This document shows, in pieces, positions 56,184-64,000 of a DNA stretch of 64,000 nt (its first letter is position 1; each line of letters opens with the position of its first letter). Position numbers and translations under genes: made by a program. Below the pieces are notes generated by a model. The model ran no database searches and was not told where the DNA came from. It was given only the letters and a program-made list of their open reading frames with translations. Source of the stretch: an uncultured Flavobacteriaceae bacterium (GTDB lineage: Bacteria; Bacteroidota; Bacteroidia; Flavobacteriales; Flavobacteriaceae); contig CANLXN010000003.1 in assembly GCA_947495135.1 (NCBI GenBank), positions 372,001 through 436,000 on the forward strand. The letters run 5' to 3'.

Positions 56184-58607
56184 ATGAAAAGAATCATAAA
56201 ATACTCAATAATTATATGTTGCTTTTTTCTTGTGAATAATTCATTTTCTCAAACAACAAAGCAACTGGTTAAAGCCTATCTTCATCAAAGTGCAGATAAG
56301 CTTAACCTAACCGAAGATGACCTAAAAGAATGGAAAATATACCAATCTTATGAAGGTGATAAAAGCAAAATTACTCATGTTTATGGAGTACAATTGTTTA
56401 AAGGATTAGAAATCTGTAATACCGATTTCAATCTTCATATTGTTAAAGGTAATGAGGTTCTAAAGTTTCAGAATAACTTCATTTCTAATTTAATTTCTAA
56501 GACCAGTAATACTCCTGAAACACCAAAACTATCGAGTGTTGAAGCAGTTAATACCCTTGCAAAACTTCTCAACCTTAATATTACTGAGGAAATATCTGTA
56601 ATAGATACACCTCTTGGGGTAGAACAAAAACAGTTGTTAAGTACCGGAGGAATATCGCAAGAGGGAATTCCTGCTAAACTCATGTATTTTTTAGATAGAG
56701 ATGATCAGCTAAAATTAGCGTGGGATATTTCAATCCATGAGCTGGATGGCCAGAACTGGTGGAGCGTAAAATTAGATGCTACCTCTGGTTCCATTCTTGA
56801 AAAAAAGAACTGGGTTGCAGAATGTAAATTTCACGACCATGGAGCTGTTGCAAATTTACCCATGCCAGAAGAAAATTACCCCTCATTTGAAGAAGAGGCA
56901 CTAGAATCACCTTCCAGTGCCATGATGGGAACATACAATGTGTACGCAATGCCAACTGAAAGTCCTAATCATGGTGGTCGAACGTTGCAAGTAAATCCAG
57001 ACAATTTCTTGGCCTCCCCTTATGGGTGGCATGACTTTACGTATACCCAAGGAAATAATGTAGATGCATTCGAAGCGGGAGACAACTCTGGGTTTAGACC
57101 AAATGGCGGCGGAAGTTATAATTTCAACTTTCCAGTCTCATTTCCATGGTCTACAGGAAATCAATCTGAACCTGCCGCAATCACCAACTTGTTTTATTGG
57201 AACAATGTAATTCACGATGTGCTTTACCAATATGGTTTTACTGAAGCTAGCGGAAATTTTCAAGAAGACAACTACGGCCGTGGAGGCGGGAGTGCGCTAG
57301 CTGGAGATTATGTGAATGCCAGAGGGCAAGTAGGATTGTTATGCAACGCATTCTTCGGTACACCTCCAGATGGAAGTAATCCTACCATGTACATGTATGT
57401 AGGTAATTGCGGTGGCGTAAACAGAGATGGATGTTACGACAACCCTGTGATTGCCCATGAATACGGACACGGGATCTCCAATCGTTTGGTTGGTGGACCT
57501 AGTAATGTAGGTTGCCTGTCGAATAACGAGCAAATGGGCGAAGGTTGGAGCGACTGGTATGGGCTCATGCTAACCATGGAATCTACTCACAGTGGGACCG
57601 ATGCAAGGGGAATTGGATCTTGGTTATTTGGACAACCAGCAAACGGACCAGGAATTAGAGCTTTTCCATATAGCACAGATATGACCGTTGACCCAAGAAC
57701 CTATAATAGTATAATGGGTACGGGAGGTCCACACCCCTTAGGCTCCGTATGGGCGGCAATGCTCTGGGAAGTGTCTTGGGAACTAATAAGTATTCATGGG
57801 TACGACTCCGATTTCTATAACGGTACAGGAGGGAATAATATCGCCTTGCATTTAGTGACTGAGGGACTAAAACTTACTGCCTGCAGTCCTGGTTTTGTAG
57901 ATGGTAGAGATGCCATTTTATTAGCCGATCAAATGATTTACGGTGGCGCCAATCAATGCGCCATTTGGAGAGCATTTGCCAAAAGAGGTCTTGGAGTTAG
58001 TGCCAGTCAAGGTTCTTCCGCCAATAGAAATGATGGAGTGGAATCGTATGATGTACCTATGTCTTGTTGCCCTACCAACCTCAACATCACAACAGATGTA
58101 CCTTCGTTTACCGTAGATCATCAAGAGGCTGGAAACACCATTACAGCTTCCAATACAGTTCTTTCCAATGCGCAAGCAATTTATCACGCAGGAGGAACTG
58201 TTATCTTGGAAGAAGATTTTGCTGTAAATGACAACAGTGATTTCGCTGCCTATATTGAAGGCTGTACCGGAAGTTTTGTACTTGCCGCTGTTAATCAGGA
58301 AAGAGAGAAAATTGATCTGAGTTACTTGGGAGAAGAAGAGATCATTAAAAATGCTCCTCAATTAGCAGATGGCGTGATTCTGTCTCCTAATCCGGCCGAT
58401 CAATATTTCGATATTAGTATTTCAGAAGGAAAACTGAAAAGAATTGAAATTTTCGATTTAAATGCTCGAAAGCTTCAATCTTATGAGCCTGAAAACACTG
58501 AAAGCGTCTTTAGGGTAAATACGAGTATATTTAAATCTGGTGTTTATTTTGTGAATATTCTTGATAGTAACAATAACGTCTATGTCAAGCGTATCATAAT
58601 TAATTAG
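56184..58607 (+). CDS. Secreted M36 metalloprotease with coathanger-like segment and T9SS domain
   Basis: The 807-residue protein has a signal peptide (about 1-23, ending SFSQ), an FTP/PepSY propeptide and an M36 domain with HEYGH at residues 425-429 and EQMGEGWSDW. After this comes a coathanger-like segment ('NAQAIYHAGGTVILEEDFAV', then SDFAAYIEGC). The T9SS sorting domain starts at ILSPNPADQYFDIS. It is shorter than the paralogue at 35947-39183, which has PKD-like modules instead of the coathanger-like segment. It follows an S74 fibre gene. Confidence 0.9.
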   Translation: MKRIIKYSIIICCFFLVNNSFSQTTKQLVKAYLHQSADKLNLTEDDLKEWKIYQSYEGDKSKITHVYGVQLFKGLEICNTDFNLHIVKGNEVLKFQNNFISNLISKTSNTPETPKLSSVEAVNTLAKLLNLNITEEISVIDTPLGVEQKQLLSTGGISQEGIPAKLMYFLDRDDQLKLAWDISIHELDGQNWWSVKLDATSGSILEKKNWVAECKFHDHGAVANLPMPEENYPSFEEEALESPSSAMMGTYNVYAMPTESPNHGGRTLQVNPDNFLASPYGWHDFTYTQGNNVDAFEAGDNSGFRPNGGGSYNFNFPVSFPWSTGNQSEPAAITNLFYWNNVIHDVLYQYGFTEASGNFQEDNYGRGGGSALAGDYVNARGQVGLLCNAFFGTPPDGSNPTMYMYVGNCGGVNRDGCYDNPVIAHEYGHGISNRLVGGPSNVGCLSNNEQMGEGWSDWYGLMLTMESTHSGTDARGIGSWLFGQPANGPGIRAFPYSTDMTVDPRTYNSIMGTGGPHPLGSVWAAMLWEVSWELISIHGYDSDFYNGTGGNNIALHLVTEGLKLTACSPGFVDGRDAILLADQMIYGGANQCAIWRAFAKRGLGVSASQGSSANRNDGVESYDVPMSCCPTNLNITTDVPSFTVDHQEAGNTITASNTVLSNAQAIYHAGGTVILEEDFAVNDNSDFAAYIEGCTGSFVLAAVNQEREKIDLSYLGEEEIIKNAPQLADGVILSPNPADQYFDISISEGKLKRIEIFDLNARKLQSYEPENTESVFRVNTSIFKSGVYFVNILDSNNNVYVKRIIIN

Positions 58608-58693
58608 GAATATACTTTCTAGCTCAATAGGTTAGATGAAAAGGAACCATAACATATGGATCAAACATATCTAAAGCGAGCGCAGAAAAACTT

Positions 58694-58726
58694 AAAACCC
58701 AATCTTGAAACAGGTTGGGTTTTTTG
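58694..58726 (+). terminator. Terminator after the second M36 gene
   Basis: AAAACCCAATCT and AGGTTGGGTTTT pair with one U-G pair, followed by TTTTG. On the minus strand the same pair is a mismatch, so it acts in the plus direction. Confidence 0.8.
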
Positions 58727-58797
58727 TTTTAAAAGACTAATTAATTATACAGTTAACACAAGTAGATAGACTTGTTGTGATCTATACTGGCGATTCT

Positions 58798-61700
58798 CTA
58801 CTGTTGGAGGTTCCCTCTAAAGGCACTTGGGGACATACCGTAGGTCTTCTTAAAAATTTTTGAAAAGTATGAGATGTCTTGATATCCAATTTCGTAGGCA
58901 ATTTCACTAATAGTAAGTGATGTATTTTCTAATAATTCTTTGGCCTTTTCAACTCGAATATGATTAAAATACTCAGTGATCGACATTCCCGTGAGTGCTT
59001 TAATTTTTCTATGTAATTGGGTGCGACTTGTAAACAATTCTTTGGACAGATCATCGGCACTTAACTTCAAGTTTTTATTCAAAGCAATTTGCTGGATTTT
59101 ATTAATAAAATCTATATCCAGTTGGTTGTAGTTAGTAGTATTATCTGGGAGCTTTAACAGCTTTCTATAATAGTCTTTTTGCTGTTCTTTTTTGGTGATT
59201 AGATTTTCAATTATGGCAAGTAATTCACGATTATTAAAGGGCTTATTTAAATAGGCATCTACTCCTAACTTATACCCTTTTAATTTGTCGTTTACTTCTA
59301 CTTTCGCAGTAATCATTATAAAAGGAAGATGTGAGGTCTCGACCTGATTTTTGATTTGTCTGCAAAATTCGAAACCATCCATTACGGGCATCATTACATC
59401 ACTTATAATAAAGTCTATTTTTTTTGAATTTGCAATCTCTAATCCTTTCTTACCGTTATGAGCCAAATGAAGGTGGTATTGATCACTGAGTAGCTCTCTT
59501 AAATAATCCCTAACCCTTTTGTTATCTTCAACTAATAAAATAGAATACATTTCCTTGTCAATGAACGAAGCATCCAGATCTTGATATTCGTTTATGTCAT
59601 CTGTAAAAGGAATGTTGTACTCCAATGTTTGTGATGTTTTTGCCTTATTGGTTATTGGCAAGATTACTGTAAAATTACTTCCAAATCCTACTTCGCTTTC
59701 TACATGTATAGTTCCGTTTAGTAGTTCCGTCAACTCCTTCGTCAAGGCCATTCCAATTCCATTCCCAATATTATTTTCAATATCAAAGGTCATAAAATAC
59801 CTGTCAAAAATATGAGGTAGGTGTTCTGGTGAAATCCCTTTTCCTGTATCGCCAATGTCAAGGCTTACCCTCTTTTTGTCTGAAGAGATTTTTATTGAGA
59901 TTCTTATTTCACCATTTTGGGGAGTAAATTTAATGGCGTTCGAAACGATGTTATTTATTACTTTCTGCAGTTTATCGTCATCAATATCCATTATTAAATG
60001 ATCGACCTCAGAACTAAAAATAATCTTTTGCCCTTTTGAATCTGCGTACGATTGATAAAAGGAAACACACTCTTGAACAAAATGTACAAAATCTCCACTT
60101 TTATAATTGGCATCTAATTTTTGAGAATCTAAGGAAACAAGATCTAACATCTGATTTACAAGGTGAAGCAATTGATTGCTACTTTGTTTAATTCCAGTTA
60201 GCTTGTTTACACTTTTAGGAGTATTCGTTTTCAAATCGAATAATGAATCTGTTAATCCATTAATAATGGTAAGTGGAGTTCTAAATTCGTGCGAGATGTT
60301 TGCATACATCTTCGATTTAATAGTGTCAAATTCCTTCGTTCTTTTTATCTCTGTACTCGCTAGTCGTTGTTTCAATAGCAAATAGTAGATAGTAAAAAGA
60401 ACCACACAAATTAAAAATCCGTACAACCAATATGCCCACCATGATAGATACCACGGTGGTATAATTTTTAAATTGATTGTTGAGATATCTTCTTTTTCAG
60501 ACGATTCCCCAAAAGAATACACTGCTTTCACTTTCAGCGAATGGTCGCCGTATGGAATATTCGAAAAGTAGGCTGTTTGTAAATCGGTTGTGCGCCATTT
60601 ATTGTCATCTAATGAATATGCATATTGTATTTTCTTACTATACTTGAGATCTAGATTTGAAAAACGAATGGAAAAATCGTTTTCGAAATGTAATAGTGCA
60701 AATTCATTATTATAAGGCGATGCAAAAGAAAATAACGGATTTGGAGTTTTTCTATTTTGAATAATAAAATCTGAAATTTGAGGTGCGAACTTTTCAGTTA
60801 AAACAATGTCTTCAATTAAACTAATTTGCTGAATTCCGTTCTCACTCCCGAAGTACATTTCATCCGCAGCTTTGTCGTAAAACCCCGAAGAAAATAAGAA
60901 ATCGTTCGAGACCAAGCCGTCTTCCATGGTGAAATTTGACAACTTCTTTTCGAGCTGGTTGTATTTGTAAACTCCATTGCTTATAGTCGTAATCCAAAGG
61001 TTATTTTCTCCATCACTTCGAATAGTCATTATTTTTTTATCGAACAAACTTGTACCATCTCTCAACCTAGTAAAATTACCTGCTTTTTCATTAAACATAA
61101 AAACACCCACATCTGAGCCAAACCAAATATTACCCTCATCATCTTCATCTAAATCTAATAACACATCTGAAGAAATACTGGTTAGGCTATTGATATCGTG
61201 CGTAAAATTAATGAAAGGTAATTCCTCTAATTCATCAATATTCAAAGAAGAAACACCTTCCAATAAATACAAACCATAGGCAGCGGTTATGAGCCATAAG
61301 CGATCTTTAGAATCGATAAACATCCCTATAATCTTCGCTTCACCATTGTTTGATTTATTCTTTAAGTTAAAGAATTTCTTTTCGGAACCATTTTTACTTA
61401 ACACATAAATTCCATTCCAAGCTCCAACCCAAACCCTATTTTTATCGTCCTGTTCCAATCCAAAAGTTGGCAAAAAAGGTCGCTTGTTCTCCGTTAGATT
61501 TATAGGTTTTTGAACAACATCATCTTCTATTTTATACACTTCTCCTTTTGCATTACTCGTCCATAAGACCCCATTAGACTCAATCAATGAGTGTACCACC
61601 ACATCTAATAGTTTATGTTGTCCAACGCTATCCACCATGTATAATCCACTTTCTCCACCAGCATAGAGTTTTTTTCCATATTTGACAATTTGCCTGGCAC

Positions 61701-62676
61701 GAATAGGGATTGGACTATTTTGAAATGCCGTTTGCAAAGATTTTTCCTTGTACAATCCATCGCTTTTACCAATCCATAATTGGTCTTGCTTATCTATAAA
61801 AATACTTGTTATATCTCCCCCTTTTTCAGAAAGTAATCCTTGCCATTTATGAAGTGTAAACGTTTTTAAATCTAACTGATAAATGTTTTTATTGGATGCC
61901 AAATAGCTTAACTCTCCCTTTTTCGCGAAGTGGACTAAAGGTTCCGGGGTCTGAGTCCTTTTTACAATCGTTTGGTCTGCAAAATAAATAAGGCTGTTGT
62001 TAGTTCCAATGAGTAATCCGTGTTGCAATGAGTTTAGCATCAACACATTTTCGTCCAAGGAATGTTGTGATACTACCTTCCGTTTTAATACATCATATTC
62101 GTAGAGTTGGTCTTTTTTCGAAAACCATAAAGAGTTCCCTAGGATCGCAATTTTACTTTTTGACCCTCCTACCTCAACTTTAGCAAATGTATCTGTTTCA
62201 TTACTGTAGATAAAAACGCCTTCACCACAAACAATGGCAAGGTCACGATTGGGAAAAACCTTTATGGAGTTAACAAAATAGAAATTAGAATTATAGTCCT
62301 TCGCGTAGTTTTTAAAGCGCATCTCTTTTGGAGAAAAAAGACTTAAGCCACCTCCTCTGGTTGCCAACCAAATAGTATTATTAGAAAGTGTCGCAATATC
62401 CATCACCCAGTTGGCTGGTATCGAATTTGGATTTTCGGGAGAACTTCTAAGAATGTCAAAAGAATATCCATCATATCGATTAAGGCCATCCTCCGTGCCT
62501 ATCCACATAAATCCAAGATCATCTTGAGCAATAGAATAAATCCATTTATTCGAAATCCCCTTGTCGATTTTCTCGAATGCCAAATTATTCCAATCCTGAG
62601 CAAGTGAAGTACTACTCCAAAACAGGCTTAGAAATAAAAGCCAAAAAAACCAATTTATGTTAGCTAGTCTCAACAT
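58798..62676 (-). CDS. Hybrid two-component system protein (HTCS)
   Basis: This 1292-residue one-piece regulator has a signal peptide (about 1-25), two seven-bladed Reg_prop propellers (about 30-680), a Y_Y_Y domain (about 695-765) and a transmembrane helix. Cytoplasmic parts follow: HisKA with NISHEFRTPLTII, HATPase with DTGKGISPEHLPHIFDRYF, a receiver with ISDVMMPVMDGFEF and an AraC-type helix-turn-helix at the C-terminus. HTCS proteins sense oligosaccharides in the periplasm and activate their polysaccharide locus. It is divergent from the gene at 62885, and the 21-bp direct repeat between them is its likely target. Confidence 0.93.
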   Translation of the reverse strand: MLRLANINWFFWLLFLSLFWSSTSLAQDWNNLAFEKIDKGISNKWIYSIAQDDLGFMWIGTEDGLNRYDGYSFDILRSSPENPNSIPANWVMDIATLSNNTIWLATRGGGLSLFSPKEMRFKNYAKDYNSNFYFVNSIKVFPNRDLAIVCGEGVFIYSNETDTFAKVEVGGSKSKIAILGNSLWFSKKDQLYEYDVLKRKVVSQHSLDENVLMLNSLQHGLLIGTNNSLIYFADQTIVKRTQTPEPLVHFAKKGELSYLASNKNIYQLDLKTFTLHKWQGLLSEKGGDITSIFIDKQDQLWIGKSDGLYKEKSLQTAFQNSPIPIRARQIVKYGKKLYAGGESGLYMVDSVGQHKLLDVVVHSLIESNGVLWTSNAKGEVYKIEDDVVQKPINLTENKRPFLPTFGLEQDDKNRVWVGAWNGIYVLSKNGSEKKFFNLKNKSNNGEAKIIGMFIDSKDRLWLITAAYGLYLLEGVSSLNIDELEELPFINFTHDINSLTSISSDVLLDLDEDDEGNIWFGSDVGVFMFNEKAGNFTRLRDGTSLFDKKIMTIRSDGENNLWITTISNGVYKYNQLEKKLSNFTMEDGLVSNDFLFSSGFYDKAADEMYFGSENGIQQISLIEDIVLTEKFAPQISDFIIQNRKTPNPLFSFASPYNNEFALLHFENDFSIRFSNLDLKYSKKIQYAYSLDDNKWRTTDLQTAYFSNIPYGDHSLKVKAVYSFGESSEKEDISTINLKIIPPWYLSWWAYWLYGFLICVVLFTIYYLLLKQRLASTEIKRTKEFDTIKSKMYANISHEFRTPLTIINGLTDSLFDLKTNTPKSVNKLTGIKQSSNQLLHLVNQMLDLVSLDSQKLDANYKSGDFVHFVQECVSFYQSYADSKGQKIIFSSEVDHLIMDIDDDKLQKVINNIVSNAIKFTPQNGEIRISIKISSDKKRVSLDIGDTGKGISPEHLPHIFDRYFMTFDIENNIGNGIGMALTKELTELLNGTIHVESEVGFGSNFTVILPITNKAKTSQTLEYNIPFTDDINEYQDLDASFIDKEMYSILLVEDNKRVRDYLRELLSDQYHLHLAHNGKKGLEIANSKKIDFIISDVMMPVMDGFEFCRQIKNQVETSHLPFIMITAKVEVNDKLKGYKLGVDAYLNKPFNNRELLAIIENLITKKEQQKDYYRKLLKLPDNTTNYNQLDIDFINKIQQIALNKNLKLSADDLSKELFTSRTQLHRKIKALTGMSITEYFNHIRVEKAKELLENTSLTISEIAYEIGYQDISYFSKIFKKTYGMSPSAFRGNLQQ

Positions 62677-62793
62677 TTTCTATGAAGATAAAACATATTT
62701 GTACAATTAACCGATTGAACAACAGCACCAATATCCTACATAAAAAATACTTTCTTGGAAGAAATCACCAAATTTTTCTTTGAATTCATGCTT

Positions 62794-62835
62794 TTGAAAC
62801 AATAGTCATAAAGATTGAAACAATAGTAATAAGAG
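62794..62835 (+). promoter_or_regulatory. 21-bp direct repeat, candidate HTCS/AraC binding site
   Basis: TTGAAACAATAGT starts at 62794 and again at 62815, exactly 21 bp (two helical turns) apart, followed by near-identical CATAAAGA and AATAAGAG. Direct repeats at this spacing are the type bound by AraC-family dimers. It ends 17 bp before the -7 box of the divergent gene. Confidence 0.75.
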
Positions 62836-62852
62836 GCTTGTTGATACTGCAA

Positions 62853-62860
62853 TAGCTTTG
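62853..62860 (+). promoter_or_regulatory. -7 box of the divergent propeller gene
   Basis: TAGCTTTG matches TAnnTTTG, 25 bp before the ATG. There is no TTG at the -33 position; the direct repeat sits just upstream, as in activator-dependent promoters. Confidence 0.6.
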
Positions 62861-62884
62861 TTGCAACACTTAAAAATAAATGCA

Positions 62885-64000
62885 ATGAAAACAATAATTC
62901 AACTATTATTTATTTGTCTCGTGTTCAATTCTATGATGGGGCAAGTGAATTCAAACGATCAAATTAACACAGACAAAAAACATATCCCGGAACGATCTGA
63001 AGTCTTAAATGTATTATATGAGCAAGCAAAGTATTTGGAGAACAATGGGACAGCTCTTCAAATAGAACAAAACAGATTAGATATTAAAAACGAATGGCAA
63101 ACTATTGACCCAGAAATTGCTGCTTTGTATAAACCAGTGGATAATGGAGGCGTCCTTCCAGATACGGAAGAAAATGTAGGTGTTAATGGCGTTACGTATC
63201 CTTCAGAAATTAAAAAAAGAGGAGAGCCAATTCAGGCTAGAGATTGGGATACAGACCGATTAATTCGCGACCTATGGGTAGATGGAGTAGATATGGATGT
63301 AACAGCATCTGGGGATATTTATATCTCCACCTATGTTAATTACATAAGTACAGGAGCAGCAAGAGATTCTATTTCCATCTATAGGTCTTTAAATGGTGGA
63401 GCATCGTTTGAACAATGGCAACGAGTACCTGTAACAGCATCTGTTGAAAAACTACAATTGATTTCTTTTGATGGTACTGGTAATAATTATGTGGCTGCTT
63501 ATCTTCTTACAGATTCAGAAACATTCCAAGCCTGGCGCTGGAATGTTGCAACAGGGGATTTTGAAGCACAAGCTATTGCGACAGATGTAAGTGATTTTGG
63601 AGTGGATAGAAACTATCCTGGAATCACTTCTACTCAAAGGGTGTTTGCGACCTATCAGAGGGGTGGGGGTTGTGTCGAAGTTTATTCGGCCAGAAGTACA
63701 ACGGGAAGCTATGGTTTTGACTGGGTAGATGAAGTCTCAGAAAGTGGTACTTGCGGACGGCAAGTCGAGTTTTCCTATGGCAGAAACGGGTCTTGTTATA
63801 CAACTTACACCGGTGCCGCCTCAGGAAATTTATATGCAAATGTAAACGATAATTTCAACGACCCTGCTTCTTGGGATGATCTGGAAACAGTTACAACAGG
63901 TGCGGTTAGAGAAATAGTGAACCCAAGAATTGCCGCGTCGCGAAAGTTCCTTGCGAATGACGAAGTTGTAATATTTGCTTCTGCACGAGACGCTGGTACA
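62885..64000 (+). CDS. Secreted BNR-like beta-propeller protein, truncated by window edge
   Basis: An open frame starts at ATG 62885 with a signal peptide (about 1-20, ending SMMGQ) and continues past the right edge; 372 residues are visible. Residues about 60-130 form a presumed N-terminal region. From about 130 there are propeller-like strands such as 'SISIYRSLNGGASFEQWQRV', the BNR-type Asp-box flavour. C-terminal domains, including any T9SS sorting domain, are not visible. Its position divergent from the HTCS and behind the direct repeat suggests it is HTCS-controlled. The substrate is unknown. Confidence 0.75.
   Translation, partial: MKTIIQLLFICLVFNSMMGQVNSNDQINTDKKHIPERSEVLNVLYEQAKYLENNGTALQIEQNRLDIKNEWQTIDPEIAALYKPVDNGGVLPDTEENVGVNGVTYPSEIKKRGEPIQARDWDTDRLIRDLWVDGVDMDVTASGDIYISTYVNYISTGAARDSISIYRSLNGGASFEQWQRVPVTASVEKLQLISFDGTGNNYVAAYLLTDSETFQAWRWNVATGDFEAQAIATDVSDFGVDRNYPGITSTQRVFATYQRGGGCVEVYSARSTTGSYGFDWVDEVSESGTCGRQVEFSYGRNGSCYTTYTGAASGNLYANVNDNFNDPASWDDLETVTTGAVREIVNPRIAASRKFLANDEVVIFASARDAGT

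Overview
The window looks like chromosomal DNA of a marine member of the Bacteroidota, most likely a Flavobacteriaceae. The AT-rich DNA has promoters of the Bacteroidota type (TTG, about 19 nt, TAnnTTTG). It carries a SusC/SusD pair, many secreted proteins with C-terminal type IX secretion (T9SS) sorting domains, a hybrid two-component system and a complete-looking set of genes for taking alginate monomers into central metabolism. I cannot name the species from sequence alone.

Layout. 1-2.7 kb: housekeeping genes (start of feoA, a SCO1/SenC copper protein, the site-2 protease RseP, tRNA-Asn). 2.7-9.0 kb: three exported-protein genes (one BspA/DUF285 lipoprotein, two VCBS-repeat T9SS proteins) separated by copies of a repeat that resembles the 3' end of tRNA-Asn plus its terminator. 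9.1-26.4 kb: an alginate utilisation locus on the minus strand. One arm encodes an Nramp-like membrane protein, a PL6 lyase, a tandem-domain PL7 lyase and KdgF. The next encodes SusC and SusD, then a GntR/FadR-type regulator. The last encodes an MFS uronate transporter, two SDR reductases, KDG kinase, KDPG aldolase and a short LacI-type protein. 26.5-41.7 kb: secreted and lipid-anchored proteins, including a reprolysin-like metalloprotease and an M36 metalloprotease. 41.8-50.9 kb: sensors and regulators (TPR-AraC, TPR-LytS kinase with LytTR response regulator, propeller-LytTR). 51.1-58.6 kb: more secreted proteins, including two fibre-gene/T9SS-gene pairs. 58.8-62.7 kb: a hybrid two-component system, divergent from a truncated beta-propeller gene that runs off the right edge.

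How the alginate genes fit together: the lipid-anchored PL7 and PL6 lyases cut alginate; SusC/SusD import oligomers; KdgF linearises the unsaturated monouronate; an SDR reduces DEH to KDG; KdgK and KdgA give pyruvate and glyceraldehyde-3-phosphate. Palindromes TTGGTWWACCAA, matching the known ExuR/UxuR-type hexuronate operator, lie in front of the susC arm, the lyase arm and the gntR gene. In the two structural promoters they overlap the -7 box in the same register and are repeated every 13 bp.

The most interesting signals are: (i) three two-gene units, each a fibre/S74-like protein followed by a T9SS protein with a shared 'AGD..F..GS.F.A.I' segment; (ii) a probable small RNA antisense to the susC leader; (iii) the tRNA-end/terminator repeats that punctuate exported-protein genes; (iv) an Nramp-family protein in the alginate operon that lacks the metal-binding motifs; (v) a 21-bp direct repeat upstream of the gene divergent from the hybrid two-component system. 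All functional statements are inferred by reading the sequence; no database search was run.
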